This document shows positions 52,113-64,000 of a DNA stretch of 64,000 bases, in pieces. The translations under genes and the position numbers were made by a program. Position 1 is the stretch's first letter; each line of letters begins with the position of its first letter. The notes beneath the pieces were generated by a model that was given only the letters and a program-made list of their open reading frames with translations, was not told where the DNA came from and searched no databases. The DNA comes from Steinernema hermaphroditum (taxonomy: Eukaryota; Nematoda; Chromadorea; Rhabditida; Steinernematidae), in assembly GCA_030435675.1 (NCBI GenBank), contig CM059621.1, forward strand, positions 14,756,001 to 14,820,000. Direction: 5' to 3'.

Positions 52113-53138
52113 CTAGTACCTTGTCGGAAATCCTTTACTTGCGATGACAGCTCTACAGCGACGTTGCATGGAGTCGACAAGGCTCATGCAGCCGGTCACG
52201 GGTATGTTTCTCCAGGCTTGTTCGATGCTGACTGACAATTCGGCAAGGTTCTTAGTTTTCTTTGCCTGCACCACCTTCTCAATGTCGTTCCACAAATTCT
52301 CGATCGGATTCAGATCCGGGCTTTGAGCTGGCCAATCTAGAACGCGCCACTTATTCTTCTTATACCAAGCCTTCGCGATCTTGCACGTGTGTTTGGGATC
52401 ATTATCTTGCTGGAAAATCCAATTTCGGCCGAAATGTTGGCGTGCATATGGCTTCAGCACCTTCTCCATGATATCCACATACTTCTTTCCATCGAGAATT
52501 CCGTCAATATGAAAAATTGGACCAACTCCGGACCGCCGGAAGCCCGCCCATACCATCACAGAACCGCCGCCATGTTTAACAGTTACCTTGGTGCAGCGTG
52601 GATCGAATTCTTCACCGACGTACCGTCTCACATACGTCTTTCCGTCGGACCCTAGCAGGCTGAACTTCGATTCGTCCGTGAATAACACTTTGGCCCAGTC
52701 TTCAGGCTGCCAGGTGATGTGCTTCTTAGCGAAGGCAATTCGAGCTTCTCGGTTTTTCTTCGACACGAGCGGCTTCTTGCGGGCGACTCGTCCCATCAAT
52801 CCGACTTCGTTCAAACGTCGTCGGACAGTCCAAACGCTCAGATTGAAGCCGGGAGATCCACTCAATTCATTCTGGATATCCACAGCAGTCTTCATCCTAT
52901 CCGCTTCAGACATCATCCTGATCTTTCTATCCACACGGTCCGTACTTTTTCTTGGTTTCGGCTTCCTTACCGGATTTTCCACATTTCCTCGACTCTTCTG
53001 TATCGTTTTCACGGCATTTCGCACTGCCTTCTCCGAAATTCCCAACTTGTCGGCGATTCTTCGCATGGAATTACCTTCCTTCTTCAGGGTGTCGATACGA
53101 GCGCGTTGTTCAGGTGATATGTGTTTTCCCCGTCCCAT
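52113..53138 (-). CDS. Tc1-family transposase, DD34E, full length
   Basis: A 341-residue uninterrupted frame. The N-terminus holds two helix-turn-helix DNA-binding units (MRRIADKLGISEKAVRNAV, then a KPLVSKK-flanked second one with VRRRLNEVGL). A basic linker with KPKPRKSTDR follows. The catalytic core shows the DDE triad: LFTDESKF, QQDNDPKHT, and SPDLNPIENLW with 34 residues between the second Asp and the Glu. The GGGSVMVWAGF glycine-rich box is present. The protein would cut and paste the element at TA sites. No premature stop is seen. Confidence 0.95.
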   Translation of the reverse strand: MGRGKHISPEQRARIDTLKKEGNSMRRIADKLGISEKAVRNAVKTIQKSRGNVENPVRKPKPRKSTDRVDRKIRMMSEADRMKTAVDIQNELSGSPGFNLSVWTVRRRLNEVGLMGRVARKKPLVSKKNREARIAFAKKHITWQPEDWAKVLFTDESKFSLLGSDGKTYVRRYVGEEFDPRCTKVTVKHGGGSVMVWAGFRRSGVGPIFHIDGILDGKKYVDIMEKVLKPYARQHFGRNWIFQQDNDPKHTCKIAKAWYKKNKWRVLDWPAQSPDLNPIENLWNDIEKVVQAKKTKNLAELSVSIEQAWRNIPVTGCMSLVDSMQRRCRAVIASKGFPTRY

Positions 53139-53229
53139 TTTCTAAAAGAATTGAGTAACAGATTAATAACAGAAATAACAGAGCACACAAAATAACACGT
53201 TACCGTCGGAGAAATTCACTCGAAAACTC

Positions 53230-53475
53230 ACAATAAAAAAGAACATTCAAAGTGCGGCTATTTCTGTGCCCGCGTAAAATCGGCACCCTCGGTCTGAATT
53301 CAGGCCGTGCTAAGCTAGAACTATTTTTCTGTCATTCTAGCTGGCACAGTCAAATTCTCCAGGAAATTCTGCACATCATACACGCATTACCATCGAAGCA
53401 TGCGAGGCAAACCGTTCTCAAAATGACCAAACATTTTTCCAATATGTAGTGCGGCTATTTCTATGCTCGCCACTG
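53230..53475. repeat. Right terminal inverted repeat of the Tc1-like element
   Basis: This is the reverse complement of 51819-52064 with a few mismatches, and is followed by the TA target copy. Confidence 0.85.
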
Positions 53476-53477
53476 TA

Positions 53478-53740
53478 TGTGTCTTATCATTAACACCTGC
53501 TTTTCGGTCGATTTCTTTTCAAACTCGTACAAAACACGGGCCTTTAGAATCTTTTTTAATAGGATGCGTTTAGCTGTGCAAAGGATGAAACCGAACCTAT
53601 GACATCTACTATAATTATATAAACAGGATGGTCAGAAAGATGTGGAATCGTGCAAAGAATCAGATTTTATTCCTTGCTATTTCGTCGAAGAACGAAAACT
53701 ATTTATGATGATTAGCTTTATGATCTTTTTCTCTCTGCTG
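53478..53740. other. Short flank right of the Tc1-like transposon, no gene
   Basis: It contains no supported feature. Confidence 0.4.
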
Positions 53741-54035
53741 ATACGATCTAATCGCTTAATCTATTCCGTTACAGTCACAACAAACAGCCTGATTATCGCT
53801 ATTGTTGCTGCAAGTGTGATTATTGTGGGAGCGGCTGCCGTTGATTGTGAGGCAGTTGTTGGTTCCAAGTTGTTAGTTTCCTCCCAAGCGGTCTTCAGAG
53901 CGCGCTTCAGGGAGTTCACAGTGTCGTGGCTTGTAACGCACAATATTTGCTCCATGGTTCACCAATCTGCGAAGTCGAAAGGGTTGAGATCCGGCGAATG
54001 CAAAAATGCCAGTTCTTGTCAGTAACTTCGACGAA
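53741..54035 (-). pseudogene. Fossil of a second, different Tc1/mariner-type transposase
   Basis: In one minus-strand frame the sequence reads FLHSPDLNPFDFADW, a stop, then TMEQILC and HDTVNSLKRALKTAWEE. SPDLNP-D---W followed by a LKRALKTAW-like helix is the C-terminal signature of mariner/Tc1 transposases. The stop after ADW and the lack of the rest of the core mark it as a decayed fragment. It is unrelated in detail to the intact element next door. Confidence 0.55.
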
Positions 54036-54356
54036 AACGCGCTCCGGGTTTCCAAAGACCAGGAATTGCGGCGCAAACAATGCTGGACTTTGGAAAGTGG
54101 CTCCTTTCGACGCAGAGAGCTTTTCAGTAGTGCATGTGTTGTCTTGGTGAACGCATTAAGTGTGCAACACCTGCTACAAGCTCGATTTCATTTTGAACTC
54201 GTATTTTTGTCGTCTTTAATATCACCTTAGATCGGCTATTTGTATCTCGCACATACATGCTGCCTTTAGTACTCCAGACAATCGTGGTAAATACATTTAT
54301 TCAGCCCGTATTCGAAAATAGATCACACAACACAAATTGTGTTGTTTGTCTCTGTT
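54036..54356. other. Intergenic, no gene seen
   Basis: A CTGTTTCA octamer at 54353-54360, the core of the C. elegans piRNA promoter motif, overlaps the 3' end of the receptor gene and is probably chance. Confidence 0.35.
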
Positions 54357-57300
54357 TCACAGCTCAGTGCTTCGGAACGTCTTGTCCTCCTCCTTCTTCG
54401 CCTTCCCGAAGAAGATCATGTTGATCAGTCGGCAACGGTACTGCGGAAGGACGGTTACGGTAATGAGTGGGTTAAAGATCTAAAACGCGTTGATAAGAGC
54501 CTAATACTTGTGAAGTGAAATACGGAGTTCAGATAGATCATGTACATGAGGATCCAGAAGAACAGGATGGAGAGACATGTGTGAGACTGGGCCGGATTGA
54601 CGGCGCGCTGAAGACTGACGATACGGTACGGTAGCAGGGTGAGGGCGGTGAAGATGGTGGTCATGAAAATGAAGTAGAAGGTCCTGAGACGACTGGCGAA
54701 CTGAATCGACTGTTTCCGTCCAGTTTCGTGGAACAGGGCTCGTTCTATAACGTCCTCTTAGGTTAATCTCCGTGGGTGGTCTTACCTTCGGCCATTTGCT
54801 TCCGATGGGCGGTGACCACTTTAAGAAGGTACAAGGCTACGGCCAAAGAAGTGAGAGTAGGAATGACTCCCACCACGATCATGAAGGTCAAATAAATGTG
54901 CATCTTGTTGGGGAAGATGGCCAACGTGCGGCAGTCTTCATCGACACAGTTGAAGGACTTGCTGATCCAGGCGAAGATGACGAAGAGAGCGCAGCCGGTC
55001 CAACACAGGGAGACGACGCAGATGGCACGGAATCGGGTAAAGTAGGTGGAGTAACTGAAGCGCATGATGCTGTTACGTTCTCTTAGGCTCATAATTACCG
55101 TAGTGGGAAGCGGAAGTAGAAGAGTTTGTCGACGTTGAGAAGGACGAGAGAGAAGCTGGAGATGGACAGACCCATCCAGCAGAGCATGTGCATGGTGACC
55201 GAGACGTAGTAGGGGACATTGGGTATTAGTCCGACACGAGGAAGAAGTTCAATTGGGTAGCCAACAGCTGAAACGTTTCATATGTTACTTCTGAAGCGTA
55301 GGAACGGTGAAATTGTTAATTGAAAGTTAAAACCCACAAGAAACATTTTGTGTTCCGTAGTGTTTCCAGTGATTCTCAAACCAGTGGTCTTGTGCTAGCC
55401 ATCCTTCCTTCGATTGCAGTAAAGCCCAATTTTCCTATTAATTTTTGAGCGGTTGGATGTCTTTTTTCCTTTCTATCAGATTAAATTTTTGTTAACAATT
55501 TGTGGCTTGCTTTTTAATATCAGTTATGTTTCTCAAATCAGCGATCAGTAGTCATACATGTACTTCCTTCGATTTCAGTAAAGTTCATTTTTCTATTTTT
55601 GCGGTTGCGGCAAACTAGTTTTTTTCTTTCAATCATATTCTAATTTTTGTTCGCCGTAAAAGACAATAAGAAATACAGAAATTTTTGCAGGTAAATTTAA
55701 ACAGTAAGGGTAAATTGTGGTTGCTATGCGTCTTTATCCGACTAAAACGTTCAACAAAACAATAGGTATTTTTGCTCATACTTATCGACTTATGCACCTT
55801 GAGGTTTATGCTGCCTCTTTGATCTCCGACCGCTTCAGTGCCGCATTTTATGGTCTTACTGTTTTACCTTACAATCGCTATGCTCAGTAATAAAGAGATT
55901 CGAACGTTATCAAACGGTTACGCAATTTTCAGAACATTGAAGAGTTTCTTCAAATTGGCGACATCGTATTGCAGCGAATTCGCTGATCAGTTGAGATTTA
56001 TGCATACTATAGCGCGGCCGATGTTATCACCATAGTTAGTTTATCCATTTCGTGCATTTTCTGGTCCATCAAGTCGACGCTATGGCAGTGCAGATTTTTG
56101 ACCTTAACCATCTGGTGCCCACATTACTTTCTGTTTTCGATCTTACTTTTATGTTAATGATTTTCTTGCTCACTTAATTACAATTTTTGAATGGTTTTCG
56201 TTACAGAGTAGTTCTGTGCGGAGCTATATTTTTGAGGGCAACTTTTCTCACCCCTGACTTTTAAATTTTGAGGTGGATACAATGCACACAGGCAGTTCCT
56301 CGATCACAGAAATCTTGTTATTTTTGTCTGTCATCAATTGTAGATTTAACAGATCCCAAAATTCCATAGTTGCGAAGATCAGTTGGCAAAATGTCAAGAA
56401 AACTACGGTCGTGTACCCTCACAGATGTCATGCTGGGACCGATGCACATGGCAATTTTTGATTAACAATGTGGTTCTCTTCCGACCTATGTTTTTTTGTG
56501 AACTAACACTAACACTACTAACAACTTTTGCACTCCTGATCTTTGAAAATTTTCAGGAAGGACATAATGAACACAGCAAACTTATTTTGAGCATGTATTG
56601 TTTTTCGCGCAATAAAAATATCAAATAATCTACTTTAAATTTTTGCCGACTTGCGAATTATTCTGACTAGACTCGCGTTCGATATCATAAATCAGTTCCA
56701 ACGATGTCACAAGGTATTGTATTAACATCTTGCGCTTATTGGCTGTTAAATTATAAGAGCGGTAATTCTAATATCTCTAACAGATCCTGAAACCACCATT
56801 CCAGCTATTCTAATTAAGTCTTTGGATGTAATCTTTGGCGCATTGCGGGGTTTCGATTAATTTCCTGCCCTCGCTACAACACGAACGGCTCCACTTGCAT
56901 TATGAAATGTACTTTTGCGCCTATATGAAGCACTACTTGCAGAGATTCTATATTGGGAGTGCGAAGAGAATAGAGGAAGGCTCACCTGTAAGAAGGAAGT
57001 CGGCGAATGTCATGCTGAGCAAAAAGACGTGCATACACTTGTCGCTGGATCGGCGGCGGATGTTGTGCACAGCCTGACACATGACGAACACTTGGAGAAT
57101 GGAGGAGATTATGGTGAGCACAAAGAGGGCGCTGTCCGAGAATTTGCAGAATGACAGGATTGCATCCACGGAGACTACCTGAAAGGGGGGAATACAGAGT
57201 GCCCTAGAGCTGAAGGTTTGTGCTCGGGTTAGGACTCGGCGTTCAGCTGTGGTATGTTCAGAATATGAAGCCCTTTTTGGATTTTTGCCTGGGACTTAGC

Positions 57301-58623
57301 ACAACGTTATTACCGTACAAAACATCAGAGAAAGGTTGAAACATCAATTTTTGCAGCAACCTACAGTATTTCATCACAGAGAATACCCTGACCAGGCTAA
57401 AAATTTCTATCCTGATAGTCTTATGACATTAGACGATGTGATCGCCTTTTGCGACTACTGTCTTTCGTGATTTCTTCATCTCACCAATTTCTTCATACAC
57501 GTTTTCCAAGCTATGGTCAGAGCGCTAATGATGGAAGTAGCACGTATGTTCTGGAAGGCGCTTATAACTGTGGACATGATTGAAACTGTAGACTGTGGAT
57601 ATAGTGTAGGTCCAAAAGGTTGTCAATTTTTTCTTGTCGTCAATTCGTTGTCAATTCAAAAGGGAGGTACATTTTCCACCGAACAACCGTTTAAACAGGT
57701 AGTCAATATTTTTGAGAATTCAACTATATCTCCGACTGATTTTTGTTGTTTGATTTGGAGTTCTTATGGTCTGCTGCGTAACATTGTTATCTTGAAGGGC
57801 TGTCCGTGACGTGGAAAGAAACAAAATTCGTCCTGACATCGAACATTTTGACGATGATATTTGGCTTTCCAATCAATCCATGATCCATTAAAGCATTTAT
57901 CTTGCATACAGAAAATAACACAGCTTTGAAGAATAAGTCTTGGCCACCTGAGCTACTTTTTCTTTTCGATCTTAAGTTAATTCCAATTTTTGATGTATTT
58001 ATGTACAATCATACATGATGAAAGACATGAAAAAGAAGCCTTGGGACATAAAAAACAAGAAGCTTTGTTTCTCTACCTGCTTTAAAATTCTCTCTTTTTT
58101 CTATGTGCATACATAATTTGATTCATTTTTGAGAGTTCTTGTCACTTTCAAATCACTTCTGTAAAGCACGACCACAACAAGCCCGTAGACACATCTCGAA
58201 GATCCATCTAGATTGTTATGATGCACATCTAGCCTCGTATCATCATCTGATGAGTCATGTAACTGAAAACATGTTTGTCATGCTCTAAGTGTCAGCCGTT
58301 ATTAATCTTGCCAAATCTCGTCGCCGGATACTATGATTTTTGGACACAAACTCTCTAAGTGGGTGTCCACCCAAGTGTTAGGCTCAACCCGATAGCGCCT
58401 ATTTCGGATTGTATCGTAATCCCCGATCTTAATCTCTGATACATCATCGGAGAACACCAGCGAGCTTCCGGCACGAAACCCCTTAATCCCCCTTATCCTC
58501 AGTGCTTTCCAATTAATTCATTCCCCTACTTACGTGAGAGTTCTCGCAGGCCTCGCGTGGCGCATCCGTTACGTTCGGCGAGTACGGTGCCACAGTGCTC
58601 GACGAAACGGAGGCGGACGGCAT
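54357..58623 (-). CDS. Second rhodopsin-type receptor, DRY motif replaced
   Basis: Six minus-strand exons: 58623-58534, 57178-56986, 55267-55099, 55054-54786, 54744-54524 and 54479-54357, giving 354 residues with all phases consistent. The N-terminal tail (MPSASVSSSTVAPYSPNVT) has an Asn-Val-Thr glycosylation site. TM1 is ALFVLTIISSILQVFVMC and TM2 is MHVFLLSMTFADFLLT with the family Asp. TM3 ends SLVLLNVDKLFYFRFPLRY, so the usual DRY is Asp-Lys-Leu. TM5 is MHIYLTFMIVVGVIPTLTS and TM6 follows FASRLRTFYFIF. TM7 ends NSIFNPLIT, a variant of NPxxY, with a basic tail. Cys at the top of TM3 and CVDEDC in loop 2 could form the usual disulfide. The large introns (1.36 and 1.72 kb) hold diverged repeats. 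The ligand is unknown. Confidence 0.75.
55360..55660. repeat. Diverged direct repeat in the second intron of the receptor gene
   Basis: Two copies (about 55375-55500 and 55540-55660) share CTTCCTTCGATT-CAGTAAAG, TTTTTCTATT or TTTTCCTATT, and AATTTTTGTT in order. Confidence 0.5.
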
Positions 58624-61600
58624 CGTTGACCCTGGCGCTGGCAGCGGAACGGACGAGTGGATTCTGCAACGGAAAGCCAATAAACAAAGCCTCCTCCACA
58701 CGCGAGTAATCGAATCACGAGAGCCACGGGATTTGGCGAACGCGAGCGGATTGAATGCGGGATCGGGGCGTGGACAATACGTTCTCACGTCATGTACATC
58801 GAGTGTGCTCTACCTGAAATAAACTGATGCATGAGAAATGTTCGCGAATAGGCAAAGACATCATTTCCGGTGTGTGGAAAAGTTCTGAAACAGAAGTACT
58901 CGATCGACTAATCTGATACTTAAATTAATGATGGTAGCAAGAATTTTGTTGAAGAGTCGGAGAACTAAGTTGACATATTTTTGGGGCGTATTTTCGGAAA
59001 ATTTGAGCCGCATGTATAAAGCGCGACCATTTGCTGTAAAACACAAAAGGAGTAGTTGATTGGATGTGCCATTGGATTGGATGGTGATATAGCTCCACAG
59101 GCTACTCAGATGATATGGAATTTGCACATTTCTGCATTTCGGCAGTTTAGTTATCTGGCTAGTAGAGCTTCAACATTTTCCTGAACGGCTAGCATCGATA
59201 GTATTGATAAGGAAATTTCATATACCTAAGTTGGCCATCGGTATCAATATGTCTATAAATATGTCCGGTACTCTTCTACCTTTCTTAGGTTCGGTAATTG
59301 TGAAATTTTCAGTTTTTGAGTACTTTCGATCCGTGATGTAATTTGCAAAAATTGTACTTTTCATGGACATCTTATTTCCGGCAAAATTAACAAGTCGATT
59401 TGAAGAATGCATTACACTTGTCCAGTTTAAATAATTTTTGTTCAGAGTACGGTTCAACTAGACAAAGGTTCTGAGCTGTCTGCATGTATGTATATACAGA
59501 GATGCCCTTTTTCTTTTTTTAATTTCGTAACGTCTTCGTGCCTTTAGTGAACTCAAGACGCTTATTCTCGAATTTCACTATTTCACATTGTGGCACTCAT
59601 TCCCTTATTTCTTTTAAACGTCAAAAATTGAAAAGTACAAATGAATTTGAATTGGAGACATAGTAGATATGCGGTAAATCACGAGTAGGGTCTGAATTCA
59701 GGGGACCTAAGGGCCTTTAGAGCCGAGACACCAATAGCCCCGGCAAAATCGGCGCTCTTACAAATGGTTTGAATTAAACGCTAAGCCAGTGAACAAGCAA
59801 AAGGCTTTGCAACTCTATATACATGCAGAAGCAGTGAGGATCGCGATTCTGACCTGGCTGGATGGCTCATTTCGTGCGTTTTTGTAACTTTTGTAAGGAC
59901 ATCGTAATCGAGGACTCTGAAAACCGATTAGATTAGAAAGATAGTGAAAAGTCCTAATTTTTTAGCCCGCAGATATGCGGCAAAACGTGCCTACTTGTGG
60001 CGAAGAAGGGGAGATGGCGCTAATATTTGCCAAAAACGCCATTTTGAAATAATATTTTTGCTCTTCCTCATGGTCCTCTCCAAACCAATGGAACTGAATA
60101 GTTTCTTAGTGGATGAACACTAAGTATGCAGTAAAAGATCCGTGTCACGCACATCAAACAGCCATTTTTACGCGCTAACTAGAGGCTCTAATAGGACAGT
60201 TTGGAAGGATTGCACGTCTGTTAAGTTTGAGCCTCGCACGAAGCCGCTATAATAGGTATCACGTCAGAATTAATTACTGCCGTCTCCCACGCGGACTACA
60301 GCCGATGTGGGATTGTTTGCCTAAGTGGTTTGCCCTGATTCACGAGTACATTGGCACTGGGAAATACAACGCAGCAATTGGAGTCTTACATCGAATCCGG
60401 GGGCATTTAGCGACGAAGTTTGTGCTGTTACGTCAAACACTTCGGTAATGTCATATTTTGATGTTAGCAGAATTATACGTTTGAATTTGGGCGAACTTCA
60501 AGAACTTTACTATCCAAGGGGATTGGCGACCTGTTAGGTACGATTGGTGAGGTAATGAAGACGATTTGAATTTTTGAACATATTTGATGCGGTTCATAAA
60601 ATGTGTGTCGCGTAAAAGCAACCGGAATCATCCATAAGGGAGTCACTTCCAGAACTCTTCTTTAAAGCCATATTTTTGTGATCGGTCGCTTAAAATTTAT
60701 CTCATGGAACGTTTTAATTTATAGAATTGAAGTTGCTGAGCTTCATTAAAGTCCCGTTTGGTTCATATGTAGAATGCCTTACAACAAAAAAGTAATATCA
60801 TTATGCAGAAATTTTTGTATTTTTAACCAGTCGGAAAAAGGTTTAGAAAGACAAGACAGGTTACAGTCGGTCGGGTTTTGTCGTTTTTTCCCTTAACTTT
60901 TTTCATTTTCAGAACGGTCTTACGTCCTAATAGCATCATAAATAACTTCCTAAGCATCAATAAGGGTCTACGTGCCCTTTTTGGTCGATCTTGTATAAAC
61001 GGAGAACCGACGACAGACAAAATAGGAACCCGGAAAGAGAACCGAACCCGATAGCGACCGATTACAAATCAGGCATTTTTCCAATAAGCCACTATGTTTT
61101 CGGTACGGCTTTCCGTTTGAACGTCTTAGAAGGTTACGCCTACACGCAAACCATACGCATGTGCATCAATCTAATAGACCATCCATTTGTTAACTCGGTT
61201 AATCTTGAATAAAAATGATTATATGAGCACCACCCAAAGGGATATCAGTATGGCTTATCCTGTGTTTACCGCCGGCAGGCTGCTGGCGTTTTATCTTAGG
61301 GCTACTTGGCTCTCAGTGCTTAGAGGGCGAAAGGAGAAACCGTGCTTAGGGTTATCTTCTAATAAACAACATTTTAATACCACAGAAATATGCTTGCGTG
61401 ATTACTGATTACACTAAAGCTCATATGGTTATTTTCGTGTCCTTTCACTATTTTCCTTTTGCATGACAAGGTTTCGTTCAGCTACGACAGCAGCCTAAAA
61501 TGGTCTTTCGATGGCACAGCACACTTGAATACAAATAGATAGTTAAAAGATCATAAGAAACAGAACGCATTTTTGTACAATGTATGCGTATTCTCTCAGA

Positions 61601-64000
61601 AAAAGGTAAAGGAAGAAAATTATTCGATTCTGCACTGGTTTCACCAACGCGAAGAGAATGTTAAATTACGTTAACAACTACGATCTGATACGTCTTGTAT
61701 TACATCTAATGATAAGTATAAGTTTCGAGTCGACGTCAACCACTTCGCGCTTTACAAATATCGGTATTTAATGAGTAATTGCATCAAATGCACTTTTGTT
61801 TTGCAGTTTTTGGAATACATATAAAAATTTGTGAAACTTAAAGGGAAACGAAGTGTAAGGTGGGGGAGGGGGTCAAACAAATTGCATCCAACATCGGTTA
61901 GTCGACCGCTATATGGATTGAGCGATAATGGCGTGGATTGTGTTTTTAATTTTTGGGGGTTCCAGGACATCTTGTATAATATAAAAAAATACATTTAGAT
62001 CATATTGTCAGCTTACCGACACATACTTCACACCCAGGGTTGTACGGGTTTTTCGGGTTTGTGGGTTCGGATACCCGCCCACCACTGCTCACACCCTATT
62101 AACTTACATCATGTCGATGCAAACCATACAGCAAAAAGGAAATGACGGTATGTTTGGTCGTCTTAATCGTTGAGATTGAGGGTTTATTGGATTTGGCGGA
62201 ACGTGCAAAGTGGGACCTTCCATGAGGAGTCAAGCAAGTCTCGATGTTTTGATATGGGCCTGGTTTGGAAGTTTCGGGAAATCGCATCCACTGAACTTTG
62301 AGGGCTAATGATCTTGAATGCGTGTCCTTTAATGCGGTTTTAAGTGATCTTTAATTTTTGGTTTTAAATGTAATTTTCAAATCCATAATTTTCGTTTTTA
62401 TTGGATGTTGCTTGTTCAGAATGTACAGCTTGCTGCACTGCGGATAGAATGAATGAACCTAATGGTTTCTTTATGTGATATGACAAAGTGAAAGCAACGT
62501 GAGCGGACTTCACACGAAAAACGAGTAAGGTCGTTAAGCAAAATTTATTGCGTTGCCACACGTTTAGAGTATACGTCCACGTCTTGTACTTTCGTGACGT
62601 AGATGCTTATGCTAACTACATAAAACATTAATCAAATCGATGTTTTCATAAATACATTTTTGATCGGTTATCATGACATCGGTTGAACATCGAATAACTC
62701 AATATTTGAATGGTTGTCCGTTTTTCATTTTGCTGCAGTTCACACGATGTATACTTATAGTTTTCATGTCAGCGTGACAGATTTTTCTCGGCTTCACTAT
62801 TCTATTGGGTTTTGTGCTGGAAAAGTGGTACGTAAAGATCTTCTGTTTTTGGACAGTTTACTCCTAGGGTGAAATGGATTGGCGCATTGTTGAGTACAGT
62901 TAACTCTCACTATGTTTTGCCGCTTGTTAATTGTCCTAATCGTGATTTTTTCACCCCATATATACGTGTCCGTTTGTGTGGGATCGTAGTTGCATTCGAC
63001 CATTTGGTCATTGGAGCAGTCGCTTTCCAACAGCGGACAAAACAGACAGACCCCGGCCGATTACATAACAGACACGTTCGCAATGAGCCGCAGAGACATT
63101 TCTAATAGACCGGTTCACTGTCTCTGTGATGCTAGGCCTTCATAATTTTTGTGTTCTTGTAGCCTCTTTTGTTGGTATCTCATCAGAAAGGCCGTGACCG
63201 AGTTTTTCTTCCTTCACATTTTAGGCTAATTTTCAAGGTTTAACAACTTAACGTTTTCTTGTCTCTGAAAACCGTCGAAGCAGACGCTTTCAATACATAG
63301 ATCGGTTCAATGCCACTATGTCTTCGAGACGGACAGCCCACCAATTGTCTACCGGGCGAGACCGGAATAAAAAAGATTCGATGAGCGCCGATCTTGTCGC
63401 CCATAGGGCTATGGTGTCTCCATCGAAGGGCCTCAAAAAGCGCGAAATCGCGCATAGGCCCCATTTCTTACAATAATGTTCGAATTGTGCAAAAAAGTTC
63501 GAAAACTCGAATTCGATGGAACAGAGAACAGCTTTAGATGTAATTTTCAAAATGGACATATGAGGGCCATGATATCTCCATCGAAGATGGGTCGTGGTGG
63601 AGGTGTCTTTTTGTCATTTGCCCTCCACACACATCAATGGATAAACAAAGGATGGTGTGAATTTAGTGACTGTTGACTACTGCGAATAGTACCCTTTACA
63701 TGGTTTAGCATAACAGGGTCTTTTGCATTTTATAAAACCAAACAATTACCTGCAAATTTTTGCAAATAGTGTTCGCCACCAACGCACAGCACACAAAAAA
63801 TAGAAATATTTGCTGAAAAGCGCCTGATTCATGCGCCGCGAGGACTACGACATATTCAATAGCGGCACGCACGAAATGAAGCCATCCATGGCTGGGCGTA
63901 TTTAAAGCCGCCGCCTGACAGCCGCCTAATTGACTTCTTTAGGCTTCTCGGAAGCAAAGAAGGCTTTTGCGGTCTTCCCAGATCAATTAGATAATGCGCG
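58624..64000. other. Long region with no recognised gene; promoter-like end
   Basis: Open frames here are short and lack splice or family support. A CGCGAAATCGCG palindrome lies at about 63442 beside two related CTCCATCGAAG segments (63417 and 63568). At the right edge GTATTTAAAGCC (about 63899) followed by GC-rich sequence looks like a promoter for a gene starting beyond the window. A segment near 59690-59760 (GAATTC...CAATAGCCCCGGCAAAATCGGC) vaguely resembles the inner part of the Tc1-like inverted repeat, but the match is too weak to call. Confidence 0.4.

Larger units (their letters stand above)
51819..53475 (-). mobile_element. Tc1-like DNA transposon, 1,657 bp, apparently intact
   Basis: The element begins CAGTGGCGAGCATAG and ends with the reverse complement, flanked on both sides by TA (51817-51818 and 53476-53477), the target duplicated by Tc1/mariner elements. 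Terminal inverted repeats are about 246 bases each and only a few percent diverged. Each repeat holds the sequence AGAAATAGCCGCACT twice, once near the tip and once at the inner end, a pattern typical of two transposase binding sites. The single ORF is complete. Intact ends and ORF suggest recent activity. Confidence 0.9.

Noticed and set aside
54353..54360. CTGTTTCA octamer as a piRNA promoter motif
   Set aside because: A single octamer overlapping a gene end is expected by chance in 64 kb.
59690..59760. Possible MITE related to the Tc1-like inverted repeat
   Set aside because: Shared words are too short and out of order, and no inverted partner or TA flanks were found.
60227..60537. Open frames WFALIHEYIGTGKYN...
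   Set aside because: There are no domain, splice or repeat signatures and the frame is broken downstream.

Overview
The window reads as nuclear DNA of a nematode, most likely rhabditid-like. Genes are split by very short introns (mostly 40-55 bases) with TTTTCAG-type acceptors, several starts lie just behind an acceptor-like site that could take a spliced leader, and the gene families (tandem GH19 chitinase, ALIX, arginine kinase, TIL inhibitor, rhodopsin-type receptors, Tc1-like DNA transposon) fit that group. The genus cannot be named from sequence alone. All multi-exon models were built by hand from reading frame, splice consensus and exon phase.

Layout. 1-5 kb: diverged repeats, one small multi-pass membrane protein gene whose 3' end is an inverted copy of its own coding sequence, and an orphan reading-frame fragment. 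5-12.3 kb: a mosaic of duplications and mobile-element debris. It holds copies of an unrecognised protein family with a C-terminal CaaX box, a decayed gene joining a PHD-type zinc finger to a ubiquitin-protease-like domain, an LTR-retrotransposon remnant with a retropepsin, and a partial duplicate of the neighbouring ALIX gene. 12.3-15.6 kb: an ALIX/BRO1-domain gene (11 exons) followed on the same strand by a micro-membrane protein. 18-20.8 kb: three minus-strand single-exon candidates. 21.3-25.5 kb: one 928-residue chitinase gene with two GH19 domains joined by a Pro/Thr/Lys-rich linker, convergent with a second micro-membrane gene. 27.2 kb: a secreted TIL-domain protein using a GC-AG intron.

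30.4-34.1 kb: a seven-pass receptor with a long, repeat-filled first intron. 34.7-35.9 kb: a nuclear-type protein with a forkhead-like N-terminus and five acidic repeats. 36.3-37.2 kb: an Asn/Gln/Arg-rich disordered protein. 37.4-38.7 kb: arginine kinase (minus). 39.7-40.6 kb: a short secreted peptide and a neuropeptide-like precursor. 44.2-46.1 kb: a spermine-synthase-fold protein with a signal peptide. 46.6-47.8 kb: a 2,4-dienoyl-CoA reductase gene with four in-frame stops but otherwise intact exons. 49.5 kb: a FAM162/UPF0389 mitochondrial protein. 51.8-53.5 kb: an apparently intact Tc1-like transposon with long inverted repeats. 54.4-58.6 kb: a second receptor (minus). 58.6-64 kb: no gene recognised.

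The genes do not form one pathway. The chitinase, TIL inhibitor and Cys-rich secreted protein suggest gut, feeding or defence roles (inference). The rest are housekeeping, signalling or unknown.
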